Shown here in pieces: positions 50,672-59,913 of a DNA stretch of 64,000 nt. Source of the stretch: Bifidobacterium catenulatum DSM 16992 = JCM 1194 = LMG 11043 (lineage in GTDB: Bacteria; Actinomycetota; Actinomycetes; Actinomycetales; Bifidobacteriaceae); the NCBI RefSeq assembly GCF_001025195.1, contig NZ_AP012325.1, positions 1,922,001 through 1,986,000 of the forward strand. The letters are read 5' to 3'. Below the pieces are notes generated by a model, which worked only from the letters and a program-made list of their open reading frames with translations, was not told the origin of the DNA and did not search any database. Each line of letters opens with the position of its first letter. The first letter of the stretch is position 1. Both the position numbers and the translations under genes were made by a program.

Positions 50672-51433
50672 ATGAGCAAAAAGATCGCAGTATTGACGGG
50701 GGCGGGGATTTCCACGTCCGCAGGTATTCCCGACTTCCGCGGACCGGACGGCGTCTGGACCAAGCACCCTGAACAAACGAAAGTGTATGATATCGACGCA
50801 TTCCTCGCCAATGAGGAAGACCGCGAGTATTCCTGGCGTTGGCAGAAGGAATCGCCTGTATGGAACGCGCAGCCGGGCACCGCGCACAAGGCGCTCGTCA
50901 AACTGGAACAGGCTGGACTGCTAACACTGCTCGCCACACAGAATTTCGACGCGCTGCACGAAAAAGCAGGCAATAGCAGCGACGTCATCGTCAATTTGCA
51001 TGGCACCATCGGCACCTCGCACTGCATGAAATGTCATGCAAAATACGACACCGCCGACATCATGGCGAATCTCGACAACGAACCAGACCCGCACTGCCAT
51101 CGCAGACTGCCGTACAGTGGCAACATGCCATGCAACGGACTCATCAAAACCGACGTGGTCTATTTCGGCGAAGCGCTGCCGGACGGCGCGCTTGAAAAAT
51201 CGTATCGCCTCGCGACGCAAGCCGACGAACTGTGGGTTATCGGATCCACGCTGGAAGTCATGCCCGCGGCAAGCATTGTGCCCATGGCCGCAGAGGCTGG
51301 CGTACCAATCACCATTATGAACATGGGGCGCACGCAATACGACCGCTTGGCAGACCGGCTCATCCACGACGATATTGCCGTCGCCCTGCCGCAACTCGTT
51401 GATGAGGCAGTCGCCGCCGAACAAGGCAAGTGA
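50672..51433 (+). CDS. NAD-dependent protein deacylase (sirtuin, SIR2)
   Basis: A 253-aa sirtuin. The NAD-binding motif is GAGISTSAGIPDFRG (10-24), then TQNFD (89-93), the catalytic His110 in NLHGT, and zinc cysteines 118, 121, 142 and 154. It has WVIGSTLEVMPAASIV and a C-terminal NMGRTQYD. It removes acyl groups from lysines using NAD in the cytoplasm. No Shine-Dalgarno: a TTGGGA (50637) - 17 - TATACC (50660) promoter places the start of transcription at about the ATG, so the mRNA may be leaderless. Confidence 0.93.
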   Translation: MSKKIAVLTGAGISTSAGIPDFRGPDGVWTKHPEQTKVYDIDAFLANEEDREYSWRWQKESPVWNAQPGTAHKALVKLEQAGLLTLLATQNFDALHEKAGNSSDVIVNLHGTIGTSHCMKCHAKYDTADIMANLDNEPDPHCHRRLPYSGNMPCNGLIKTDVVYFGEALPDGALEKSYRLATQADELWVIGSTLEVMPAASIVPMAAEAGVPITIMNMGRTQYDRLADRLIHDDIAVALPQLVDEAVAAEQGK

Positions 51434-51455
51434 CGTCAAGTACACAAAAGTACGC

Positions 51456-51497
51456 AAAAAAGGCTCCTCGACCCGATTGGATCGAGGAGCCTTTTTG
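51456..51497. terminator. Bidirectional terminator between sirtuin and ilvA
   Basis: Stem AAAAAGGCTCCTCGA / TCGAGGAGCCTTTTT with a 10-nt loop, flanked by A and T runs on both sides, between two convergent genes. Confidence 0.93.
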
Positions 51498-51540
51498 ATG
51501 AGGAAGATATGCGGAATCCGCACGTATCTACCGTGGACAA

Positions 51541-52806
51541 TCAGTAAATACGCTTAGGCTGGAAACCGGCTTCGCGCATCGCGTCAAGAATGCGGTCGAT
51601 ATGCTCGGGACCGTTGGTCTCGACGGTGACGCCCAAGGAAACCGAATCAGTGTAATGGCTGGAAGCCTTGAACTGGTCATGGTCAAGCGCAATGACATTG
51701 GCGCGCTGCTCGGCCAGAATCGTAGCCACCTTGACAAGCTGGCCCGGAGTATCCGGAAGCTCGACCTCAAAGTTCATGATTCGACCGCGGGCGATCATGC
51801 CCTTCTGAATCACCGCACTGATGGAGACGGTGTCCTCATTGCCACCGGAAAGAATCGGCACCACCACATGCGGGTCCTTAGCCTCGGCGAACTTGCGCGA
51901 ACGCAGGTTGAGATGTTCAAGCGCAGCCAGAGACACGGCGCCAGCAGCCTCGACAACCAACTTGTGCTTTTCGAGCATGAGCAGGATCATCTCGTTGATG
52001 TCGCGCTCGGTCACGGTGACGATGTCATCAAGGAATTCGTTGAGCAGCGCGAACGTGAGATCGCCCGGACGCTTCACAGCAACGCCTTCGGCGGATGTAC
52101 GCACCTGGTCGGCGGCAACCACATGCCCTGCGGCCAGCGAGTTCTTCCACGCTGGGCTGCCTTCCGGGATCGCGCCAATCACGCGCACTTCCGGCTTGAA
52201 CGTCTTGATAGCAAGCGCCACGCCGGCGCCAAGGCCTCCACCACCCAGCGGTACGACCACATCGGTGACGTTCGGCACATCTTCGAGAATCTCGAGGCCA
52301 ATAGTACCTTGACCACACAGTACCTCGTAATCGTCAAACGGCGGCACGTAAATCATGCCTTCCTTGTCGCTCAATTCCTGGGCGCGGGCTGCGGATTCGT
52401 CGAATACCTCGCCGTACAGCACCACATCTGCGCCGTACGCCTTGGTGGCGTCAACCTTCAGCGGCGGGGTGATCTGCGGCATGCAGATCGTTGCTTTTGC
52501 GCCGCGTTCGCGAGCCGCATATGCCACACCCTGCGCATGATTTCCTGCGGAAGCGGTGACAATGCCGCGAGCAAGCTGCTCATCGCTCAAGGATGCGATC
52601 TTGTTGTACGCACCGCGAATCTTGAATGATCCGGTAACCTGGAGATTCTCAGGCTTGAGCAAAATCTCATGTCCAGTCATTTCGGACAGCACCTTGGACG
52701 GAATGATTTCCGTATGGCGTGCAGTGCCCTCGAGTCGTTCGGCGGCTAGTTTCAGTTCAGCTGCGTGATTGCGCTGCAATGCTTTGAGAACCTCGTTTTG
52801 TTCCAT
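51541..52806 (-). CDS. ilvA: Threonine ammonia-lyase (threonine dehydratase)
   Basis: PLP enzyme converting threonine to 2-oxobutanoate, the first committed step to isoleucine, or used catabolically. The 421-aa protein has the PLP lysine Lys62 in GSFKIRGAY, the phosphate loop VPLGGGGLGAG, and a C-terminal ACT domain (FEVELPDTPGQLVKVATILAEQRANVIALDHDQF). One ACT domain and this length match the TdcB/IlvA2-type enzyme common in actinobacteria rather than the two-domain enteric IlvA. A single gene, with the perfect palindrome TATTTGCGCAAATA upstream. Confidence 0.95.
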   Translation of the reverse strand: MEQNEVLKALQRNHAAELKLAAERLEGTARHTEIIPSKVLSEMTGHEILLKPENLQVTGSFKIRGAYNKIASLSDEQLARGIVTASAGNHAQGVAYAARERGAKATICMPQITPPLKVDATKAYGADVVLYGEVFDESAARAQELSDKEGMIYVPPFDDYEVLCGQGTIGLEILEDVPNVTDVVVPLGGGGLGAGVALAIKTFKPEVRVIGAIPEGSPAWKNSLAAGHVVAADQVRTSAEGVAVKRPGDLTFALLNEFLDDIVTVTERDINEMILLMLEKHKLVVEAAGAVSLAALEHLNLRSRKFAEAKDPHVVVPILSGGNEDTVSISAVIQKGMIARGRIMNFEVELPDTPGQLVKVATILAEQRANVIALDHDQFKASSHYTDSVSLGVTVETNGPEHIDRILDAMREAGFQPKRIY

Positions 52807-52876
52807 AAGCGTTATTGTAAGCGCACGTCTGCCGAAACTACCTGATCATGCGGATTTTGCAATCAAAAGTGAGATT

Positions 52877-52890
52877 ATTTGCGCAAATAC
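52877..52890. promoter_or_regulatory. Palindrome upstream of ilvA
   Basis: TATTTGCGCAAATA, a perfect 14-bp palindrome 71-84 bp before the ilvA start in an AT-rich stretch. It may be an operator for an Lrp- or LacI-type regulator. Binding is inferred from symmetry only. Confidence 0.45.
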
Positions 52891-52972
52891 TTGCAAAATT
52901 GAGATTGCCCACAAACGCAATCGGGGCAATCGGAGGCAATCAGAAATAATCGCAGTACAACAATCGCAATAA

Positions 52973-53014
52973 AAAGCGTTCGCACGATTCCGTGATGAAT
53001 CGTGCGAACGCTTT
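52973..53014 (-). terminator. Terminator after GH13 oligo-1,6-glucosidase gene
   Basis: Perfect 18-bp stem AAAGCGTTCGCACGATTC / GAATCGTGCGAACGCTTT with a 6-nt loop; on the minus strand followed by TTATTG. It starts 26 bp after the stop codon at 53041. Confidence 0.92.
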
Positions 53015-53040
53015 GCAGAGAGTTTATAGGGAAAGATCGA

Positions 53041-54861
53041 TTAGAGCTGAATCACGACTCCCTCCCAACGAGCAAGCTCGCCACGAGCGATCGATTTCAC
53101 GCCATGCGCAACATCATAAGTGCTGAGCAGTATCTGCGATTCCGCGACGCCATCGCCGAGCAGCTCCGCCACTTCCCCCGGCAGACCGGCGGATCTATCG
53201 GTGAGATTGACGACAACAAGAATCGTATCGTCGCCGCTGGTACGGGTGAAGGCATACACCTGCTCGCTGTCCGCCGCGACCAGATTCCACTCGCCCGTCG
53301 CGACGGTCGCATTGTCGTGGCGCATGGCGATGAGCTTCTTGTAGAAGCCGTACACGGAATCCGGATCGTCGAACTCCTCGGCCGCGTTGATCTCCACGTG
53401 ATTCGGATTCACGCCGATCCACGGCTCCGTCGCCGCGTCCGCCGGGGTGAAGCCGGCATACCTGGAAGCGTCCCACTGCATGGGAGTGCGCGAATTGTCC
53501 CGCCCGATAAGCGCGAGGGCCGCCATCATCGATTCCGGCGACTGGCACCTGGCCTCCTCCACGCGCTGGCGGTAGGCGTTGATGGCCTCCAAGTCGCGGT
53601 ACTGGCCGAGCTCGGTGAAATGGGCGTTGGTCATGCCCAGCTCCTCGCCCTCGTAAATGTACGGGGTGCCGCGGTGCATGTGCAGCAGCATGCCGAACGC
53701 CTTGGCGCTCAACTCGCGCGACTCGCGGTCAGAGTCGTTACCCCAACGGGACACGACGCGCGGCTGGTCGTGGTTGCAGAAGAACAGGCTGGCCCAGCCG
53801 GCATTCCTCACGGCCTGCTGCTGGTCGGCAAGACGAGCACGCAGATTCTTGACTTCGAACGGCACGGTGTTCCACTTGGAACCTTCCTGGTCAATGCCCA
53901 CGTGGTCGAAGAGGAACAGCATATCAAGCTCACCGTTCTTCGGATCGGTGACGTGCTCGTTGCGGGCCGGAGTGATGCCCGGCGCCTCGCCGACGTTCAT
54001 GTAGCCCTCACGGCCCTCGAACACTTCGCGACGCATTTCAGCGAGGAATTCGTCGATGCGCGGACCGTCGGAACACCATGGGAACGGGCTGGAATAGCCT
54101 TCCTCACCAACTGGATAATCCTCAATTTCAGAACCGTCTTCACCCGGCAGTTTGCCGTTCTTATCAACAGTCTTCGAAACCTGAGTGATCACGTCCATGC
54201 GGAAGCCGTCGATGCCGCGATCCATCCACCAGTTCATCATCCTGTACACGGCCTTGCGCACCTCCGGATTCTCCCAATTCAGATCCGGCTGCTTCCTGGA
54301 ATACTGGTGGAGGTAGTACTCGCCGCGCTTCGGATCGTACTGCCAAGCGGAACCGCCGAAATACGAACCCCACCGGTTCGGCTCGGCGCCCGGAGTGCCC
54401 GGCTCATGGCCCGGCCTGGCCGGACGCCACCAATACCAGTCGGCATGCGGGTCGTCCCTGTCTCGGGAGGCCTGGAACCAGGCATGCTCGTCGGACGTGT
54501 GGTTGACCACCAGATCCATCACGATCTTCAGACCGCGCCTGTGCGCCTCGGCGAGCAGCTCGTCCATGTCCTCCAACGTGCCGAACAGCGGGTCGATGTC
54601 CTGGTAGTCGGAGATGTCGTAGCCGTTGTCGTCCTGCGGCGACCTGTAGACCGGGGACAGCCACAGCACGTCCACGCCAAGATCAGCCAAATAATCGAGA
54701 CGGCTGGTGATGCCCTTCAGGTCGCCGATGCCGTCGCCGTTCGTGTCCTGGAAGGAACGCGGGTAGATCTGGTAGACCACCGCGTTGGCCCACCACGGGT
54801 TCGGGGTCGCGCCGTTGGAACGCACGGCGTCGGGAAGGACGGAACGATTGAAATCAGTCAT
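53041..54861 (-). CDS. GH13 oligo-1,6-glucosidase / alpha-glucosidase
   Basis: A 606-aa cytoplasmic hydrolase. The GH13 regions are DLVVNHTSDEH (about 115), GFRMDVITQV with nucleophile Asp near 222, NVGEAPG with acid/base Glu near 291, and FFCNHDQPR with Asp near 360. Val directly after the nucleophile in a DVI context is the established mark of alpha-1,6-specific oligo-1,6-glucosidases, as opposed to Ala/Thr in maltases. The dGTP-like DxxxGDL opening (GDGIGDLKGITSRLDYL) is typical. It is the last gene of the raffinose-type cluster and probably processes isomaltose, panose or the sucrose left after galactose removal. Confidence 0.94.
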   Translation of the reverse strand: MTDFNRSVLPDAVRSNGATPNPWWANAVVYQIYPRSFQDTNGDGIGDLKGITSRLDYLADLGVDVLWLSPVYRSPQDDNGYDISDYQDIDPLFGTLEDMDELLAEAHRRGLKIVMDLVVNHTSDEHAWFQASRDRDDPHADWYWWRPARPGHEPGTPGAEPNRWGSYFGGSAWQYDPKRGEYYLHQYSRKQPDLNWENPEVRKAVYRMMNWWMDRGIDGFRMDVITQVSKTVDKNGKLPGEDGSEIEDYPVGEEGYSSPFPWCSDGPRIDEFLAEMRREVFEGREGYMNVGEAPGITPARNEHVTDPKNGELDMLFLFDHVGIDQEGSKWNTVPFEVKNLRARLADQQQAVRNAGWASLFFCNHDQPRVVSRWGNDSDRESRELSAKAFGMLLHMHRGTPYIYEGEELGMTNAHFTELGQYRDLEAINAYRQRVEEARCQSPESMMAALALIGRDNSRTPMQWDASRYAGFTPADAATEPWIGVNPNHVEINAAEEFDDPDSVYGFYKKLIAMRHDNATVATGEWNLVAADSEQVYAFTRTSGDDTILVVVNLTDRSAGLPGEVAELLGDGVAESQILLSTYDVAHGVKSIARGELARWEGVVIQL

Positions 54862-54997
54862 TTCGATGAGGCTCCTTTGCTTAAGTGAAATGGGTGAACT
54901 TTACTATGTCCAATGGTATACAAAGCGTTTTTTCTTTCTTGCCCGCGGCGCGTTTCGACAAGCGGGAAATGAATGCTGGCGATGAACGAGACAATCG

Positions 54998-56130
54998 CTA
55001 TTCCTCGAAAACCATAGCCTCCCCATAGGAGACGCGTTCCGAAATGGATTCCCCAGCTTGCAGCAATCGGACGTCGCCACTTTCGGGACGGATGACGCGG
55101 CCCGGCCTGCGTGCGGTTATGCGCGTCAAAGATTCCTTCATACGCCGGGCGACCTCGCCGTTCGGATCGACGCCGTTCCAATAGCTTTGGAACGCCTGCC
55201 ACACGCCGACATACTTCACGCCGAACTCGTCCTTCAGCAGACGCACGGTGTGCGAAAGTCCTTTGGGGAAGCGGCTTGGATCCGCACCGAACGAGCGCAA
55301 CGTGCCATTCTTCCGATCGACATCGGACCATCCATCGTCAAGCAGCACCCAGGATACTGGTATGTTCTTGCGACGGAATTCCTCCATTTTGGCGATGATT
55401 GCCCGTTCGCTGACGTCCTGCCCGAGCGAATCCCACGTACACCATCCAAACCCGGCAAGTTCCTTCGGGAATGCGCGTTAGGAACGCATGCGGATATGCG
55501 TCCGTGTGACGGCAGCGCGCACGCATTCATGGATGGCCCGATATGGATCATCGGACACGGCGGCAACGCCCAGCATCCCATCCAGCCGGGTGAAGCCCAT
55601 CGCGTTGGTGGACGCCCGCAACCGCAACCGTCCGTCGGAAGCCTCCCAAATCGGCACGGATATTACCCTCGCGCACTGCCAGCATCGCGTACCGCGTATC
55701 GGAGGAGCGCCACAGCAGAAGCTGGGTCCGTTCGGGAATGTCAGAGAACGTCCGCTCCCATATCGGACGCATCCACCATTCCTTGTGCTGGTACAAAGAC
55801 AGAATGCAGCCGTCGTGCGGCACGTCGACGTCGAAACAGACCTCGACCGCGCAGAACGGATTATACGTGTCCTGCTCCTGGAACCGTACAGCACGATGCG
55901 CGGTCTGGAAGACATGTCCGTGGCCGGGCACGACGGATCGGATGTGGCCGCCAGCATCAAACTGACCACCATGGCGCAGCCCGCGAGCGAAATCGGACGA
56001 ATCGCGGCACGCAAAAACATTGGATCTCGCCGCAAAAAAACACTGGACGAGCCGCGCACAATCATCCAGACCGTGCTGACGCCCGGCGATACGACGCGGC
56101 CAATCGCTCACGAATAGCGATTGGATGGCC
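54998..56130 (-). pseudogene. GH36-like (raffinose synthase/Sip1-type) alpha-galactosidase, degraded
   Basis: Family pieces occur in order but in different frames: DGCILSLYQHKEWWMRP and SDIPERTQLLLWRSSDTRYAML near 55,800-55,660; MGFTRLDGMLGVAAVSDDPYRAIHECVRAAVTRTHIRM near 55,600-55,480; LAGFGWCTWDSLGQDVSERAI near 55,430. Then a 129-codon open frame (55387-54998) has VSWVLLDDGWSDVD, FPKGLSHTVRLLKDEFGVKYVGVWQAFQSYW and the C-terminal end. The catalytic KVDNQ region and everything to the last about 35 residues are missing after GEVARRMKESLTRITARRPGRV. So: two frameshifts plus an internal deletion. It lies where other bifidobacterial clusters have a second alpha-galactosidase-like gene. Confidence 0.82.
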
Positions 56131-56558
56131 GGCGGACGGGAAGGGACGTCGGACGGGACTCCAGCCGATCGAGTAAATAAGCGAATAAATCGGTTTCGTA
56201 TCGAAAAAATCGAGTTTTTCGGGTTTGGGGGTACGCTTTCGATGCGATTCGACGGAAATTGCGCCCCCATATATGCACCGGGATTCATTCGATGATGGAA
56301 AACCGACTTTTTCGAATACGGGGGCAGAGCGATAGAAGACAAAGGTATAAAAGGTATAAAGGTCAGGCACGCAGAATCGACGCGCAGCCGCTGATATATA
56401 CGAAAAAGCGGGAATCCTCGAAAAAGGGGAAACGAGGATTCCCGCTCGGCGCTGTGAAGTGTTACTTCCTGAACGGACGGCCTACGGCCGCATTGTCCCT
56501 GCCTTCACTCGCCTATCGGCTCGCTCAGGGGGAGCCTATGAACAGACCACTGGGCTGT
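56131..56558. other. AT-rich intergenic stretch with terminator
   Basis: A 428-bp gap. It holds an AT-rich region with the short tandem repeat AAAGGTATA (56341-56365), and the terminator 56407-56446 (stem AGCGGGAATCCTCG / CGAGGATTCCCGCT, T5 on the minus strand) that ends the permease operon. No gene-like frame. Confidence 0.7.
56407..56446 (-). terminator. Terminator of the raffinose ABC operon
   Basis: Perfect 14-bp stem with a 12-nt loop, followed on the minus strand by TTTTTCG. About 110 bp after the second permease stop. Confidence 0.9.
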
Positions 56559-57434
56559 TCACTTAACGGCTCCCCTCATCACTCCACCGACGACCCACTT
56601 TTGAGCGAAGATGTAAACGATGAGGACCGGAGCCATGGCCATCAGGTAGGACGCGAAGGCCATCGGATAGTTCGACGTGAACTGGCTTTGGAACACATAC
56701 TGTGCGAGCGGAATCGTCTGATTGCTCTGATCAGTCAGCGTGATCAACGGCAGCAGGAAGTCGTTCCAAGCCCACAGTGCGGTCAAAATCGCAATCGTGG
56801 CATTAATCGGACCCATCAGCGGGAAAATAATCGTCCAGAAAATGCGCCAAGTGGAAGCACCGTCGATGCGAGCCGCCTCTTCCAACGAAATCGGAATCGA
56901 ACGAATAAAACCAATCGCAATAAACAGATTCGTACCAATACCGAGAATCGTATACAGAATAATCAGACCAAGCTGATTATCAAGATGCAGCGAACCCATT
57001 TCCTTCGCGATCGGCAGCATGATCACCGTGAACGGCACGAACATCATCGCAAGGAAGAAGTAATACAAGAAGCGGAAGAATCGCTTATCCATATTCCTTG
57101 CCACAGCATACGCGACGAACGTGTTCGTCAGCAGCGTCAACACCACCGCGCACACAGTGATGATCGCAGAATTAAGCGCGGCCTTCGGATAGTTCACCTT
57201 ATTCCATGCATCGGCGAAATTATGCCATTCCCACGTGGTTGGCAGGCTGAACGTGCCAGCCTCGCCCGGCGTCTTCAGCGCGGTGACCACGGTGAAATAC
57301 AGCGGCACGAGCACGGTGAGGCTCAACACGGTCACAACCGCGGTCAGCCACCAGTTGACCTTGTGATCCCGGCGGATTTTCTCCGGCCTTGCTTGCGCTT
57401 GAACGCCAGTCTTTGCAACAGTTGCGCTAGTCAT
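56559..57434 (-). CDS. Raffinose-type ABC permease (MalG type)
   Basis: A 291-aa inner-membrane permease with six predicted helices and the EAA loop SLEEAARIDGASTWRIFWTIIFPLM. It is the third gene of the binding protein-MalF-MalG operon (38 nt after the first permease). The importer probably takes up raffinose-family alpha-galactosides, judged from the flanking GH36, GH13 and ROK genes. Energy would come from a shared ATPase not in the window. Confidence 0.94.
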   Translation of the reverse strand: MTSATVAKTGVQAQARPEKIRRDHKVNWWLTAVVTVLSLTVLVPLYFTVVTALKTPGEAGTFSLPTTWEWHNFADAWNKVNYPKAALNSAIITVCAVVLTLLTNTFVAYAVARNMDKRFFRFLYYFFLAMMFVPFTVIMLPIAKEMGSLHLDNQLGLIILYTILGIGTNLFIAIGFIRSIPISLEEAARIDGASTWRIFWTIIFPLMGPINATIAILTALWAWNDFLLPLITLTDQSNQTIPLAQYVFQSQFTSNYPMAFASYLMAMAPVLIVYIFAQKWVVGGVMRGAVK

Positions 57435-57472
57435 GATATTTCCTCTTTACCTTCAGACTTTCAGACCCTTGC

Positions 57473-58408
57473 TCAGACCTTTTCCTTGCCGCTGAAGAAC
57501 TTCAGCTGCACAAAGGCCAGGATTGCCAGCACGATGAAGAACGTGACCGCGTTCGCCATCTGGTAGGAGTATTCGCCATTACCAAGGCCGTTCTGGAAGA
57601 TCAGGTACGAGACGGTTTCGGTCTTGGAATCCGGGCCGCCCTTGGTCAATGCCATGATCTGGTCGAACGCGCCGAGCGAATTCTTGAGGCTCAACACCAT
57701 GTTGATGGTGAAGAACGGGCCGATCAGCGGGAAGGTGATCTGCCAGAAGTTCTGCCAAGCGCTCACGCCGTCGATTGCGGCTGCCTCGTAAATCTCGTTG
57801 TCGATGGTCTGAAGGCCAGCCAAGTACAACAGCGTGGAGTAGGCCACGCCCTGCCAGATCGACAGGAACACAATCGGGAACCATGCCAAATCCGGATTGG
57901 AAATCATCGACGTCGACAGCCAATCAATATGCAGCGCCTGACCGATCGCCGGCAGCGGCGTCATGAAAATGTACTTGAACACGTAGCCGATCACCAGCAC
58001 CGACAAGGTGTACGGAATGAAGAAGATCGCACGGAATCCGTTTTTGAACGCGATTTTCGAATTCAGCAGCACCGCAAGGAACATGCCAAGGAAATTCGTG
58101 CCAATCGTAATCAAAATTGCGATGAAAACAGTAAACAGGTACGCGTGACCGACGCGAGAATCCTGGAACATCGCAATATAATTCTTCAATCCGATGAATT
58201 TAAAATCACCGTAACCCTGCGAATTAGTGAACGAGTATGCCGCGCCCTGCAGGAACGGCCAATACAGGAAGATGGACACCAGAATCACAGCCGGAATGGT
58301 CATCCAATAAAATGCCGGATCAACCTTGCGCTTGGAATATTTCGAAACCTTATTCTTGGAAGTTTTTGCCGATTTCTTCGCAGTATTTGCAGTATGTGCG
58401 GTAGTCAT
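57473..58408 (-). CDS. Raffinose-type ABC permease (MalF type)
   Basis: A 311-aa permease. The start ATG 58408 (MTTAHTANTAKKSAKTSK) has AGGAGG 7 nt upstream. A Lys/Ser-rich cytoplasmic N-tail is followed by six helices and the EAA loop NEIYEAAAIDGVSAWQNFWQITFPLIGP. It begins 14 nt after the binding-protein stop and forms one operon with its partners. Confidence 0.94.
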   Translation of the reverse strand: MTTAHTANTAKKSAKTSKNKVSKYSKRKVDPAFYWMTIPAVILVSIFLYWPFLQGAAYSFTNSQGYGDFKFIGLKNYIAMFQDSRVGHAYLFTVFIAILITIGTNFLGMFLAVLLNSKIAFKNGFRAIFFIPYTLSVLVIGYVFKYIFMTPLPAIGQALHIDWLSTSMISNPDLAWFPIVFLSIWQGVAYSTLLYLAGLQTIDNEIYEAAAIDGVSAWQNFWQITFPLIGPFFTINMVLSLKNSLGAFDQIMALTKGGPDSKTETVSYLIFQNGLGNGEYSYQMANAVTFFIVLAILAFVQLKFFSGKEKV

Positions 58409-58422
58409 GTCCGTTCCTCCTC

Positions 58423-59715
58423 TCACCTGAAGTTTCTGGCTTCGATCTTGTCGTATTCGGATTGCATGCTGTTCAGGAATTTTTCGGTGTTGCCCGACTG
58501 AATCAGCGTCTGCAGGAAGCCTGCGAGATTGATGCTGGCTGGCACGTAATGGTCGCAGAAGTCGGCCAGTTTGCCCGCCCGGTAGAAGTCGAGCACGCCA
58601 TTCAGCGCTTCGTCACCCACATACGTGTCTTTGTAGGGGGTAAATGCGGACTGCTGCTTGGAGTAGTCCTTGATGTTTTCGTCGTTCATCAGAAAGTCGA
58701 TGAATTCGCGCACTTCCTTCTCATGCTTGGTGTGCGCACCCATGGTCAGAATCACGTCATCGCCTGCCGTGAGCTGCTGTTCTTCGGCATTATCAGTTGC
58801 CGGCATTTGCGCGAACCGCAGGTTGGCATCGCTGTTGATGAGTCGGATCTGCGGAATCGCGTAGGTGCCGAGTGGCAGAATCGCAGCTTTGTCTGCGGCC
58901 AGATCCTGCGTGGCCTGCTGGTAAGTGACTGCCGGATTCTTCTGCGTGTAATTCTGGTAGATCTCGACCAACTGATCGCTGACAGTGCCCCACAGGTCGG
59001 AGAATTTCTTCGATCCGTCTTTGAGGGAAAGATATTCGGATTCCGGCACCAGCGTGGAGTTGAGTGACGCCAGCGGCGCCTGAAGTGTCCACGGATCGGC
59101 AGTGCTCGCTTCGAGCGGTACAATACCCTTGCTCTTGAAGCGTTGCAGCAGGTCGATAAATTCGCTCCATGTCTGCGGCGGATTGTCGGGATCCTCACCC
59201 GCCTGCTCCCACACGTCGGCGTTGATGATGTAGCCGGATGCGTTACCCGCATACGGCAGGCCGTACAGGCGCTTCTTGGATTCGTCGTTGGTTTGTACAA
59301 GGCTCTTGGCGATGTTGACCATGCCTGGATTGAGTTCGTCGACGATGTCGTCGTCGGTAAAATCGTGGAAGACACCTGCTTCGGCGAGCATACCGAAATT
59401 AATATCGCCATTGATAGTGATGACATCGGGTTCGCGATTTTTCACCAGTCGAGTACGCAGATCGGTAGTTGCGTCGGACGAATTGTTGACGTTGACTTTG
59501 ATGTTGGGATGGGTTTTCTCGAATTCCTTTGCTTTTGCGGTGAACCAGTCCGCCGCTTCGGCTTTATACTGAAAGAAATCCAAAGTGACGGTTCCAGCGG
59601 TACTGTTGCCGCAACCGGCAAGACCGGCAGTCAATGCGACTGCGCATACGGCTGTGAGCGTACGGCATACAATCCTCCTGAATTTACCTACACTGGTGGT
59701 GGAATCAGGTTTCAT
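58423..59715 (-). CDS. Raffinose-type ABC sugar-binding lipoprotein
   Basis: A 430-aa binding lipoprotein. The signal peptide (VCRTLTAVCAVALTAGLAGC) has its lipobox Cys at about residue 35. Body motifs are FEKTHPNIKVNVNNSSDATTDLRTRL, GLPYAGNASGYIINADVWEQAG and LPLGTYAIPQIRLI. It is a different subgroup from the three binding proteins at 11-21 kb. First gene of the operon and divergent from the ROK regulator, in the arrangement of bifidobacterial raffinose clusters. Confidence 0.94.
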   Translation of the reverse strand: MKPDSTTSVGKFRRIVCRTLTAVCAVALTAGLAGCGNSTAGTVTLDFFQYKAEAADWFTAKAKEFEKTHPNIKVNVNNSSDATTDLRTRLVKNREPDVITINGDINFGMLAEAGVFHDFTDDDIVDELNPGMVNIAKSLVQTNDESKKRLYGLPYAGNASGYIINADVWEQAGEDPDNPPQTWSEFIDLLQRFKSKGIVPLEASTADPWTLQAPLASLNSTLVPESEYLSLKDGSKKFSDLWGTVSDQLVEIYQNYTQKNPAVTYQQATQDLAADKAAILPLGTYAIPQIRLINSDANLRFAQMPATDNAEEQQLTAGDDVILTMGAHTKHEKEVREFIDFLMNDENIKDYSKQQSAFTPYKDTYVGDEALNGVLDFYRAGKLADFCDHYVPASINLAGFLQTLIQSGNTEKFLNSMQSEYDKIEARNFR

Positions 59716-59913
59716 TCTCGACTCCTTTGTATCTTTTCTCCACTACGGTGCAGCAGCTTCCTTACCGCATCACCGTTACTGGAAATTGTAGAAGGAGGCA
59801 GTTTTCATTCCCAGCTCAGCGCGCCTGTACGGGGCGGAAAACAAAAACGACGAGATTTTGTCACTCTGAGAAAGTAATTTGATGCACGATGTACGCGAAC
59901 AGGAGCACGAAGG

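Noticed and set aside
55058-56176. 372-codon plus-strand frame across the GH36-like remnant
   Set aside because: Antisense to recognisable GH36 pieces; Arg/Pro-rich composition and no ribosome site.
56259-57566. 435-codon plus-strand frame opposite the raffinose permease
   Set aside because: Gln/Arg/His-rich shadow of a membrane-protein gene on the other strand.
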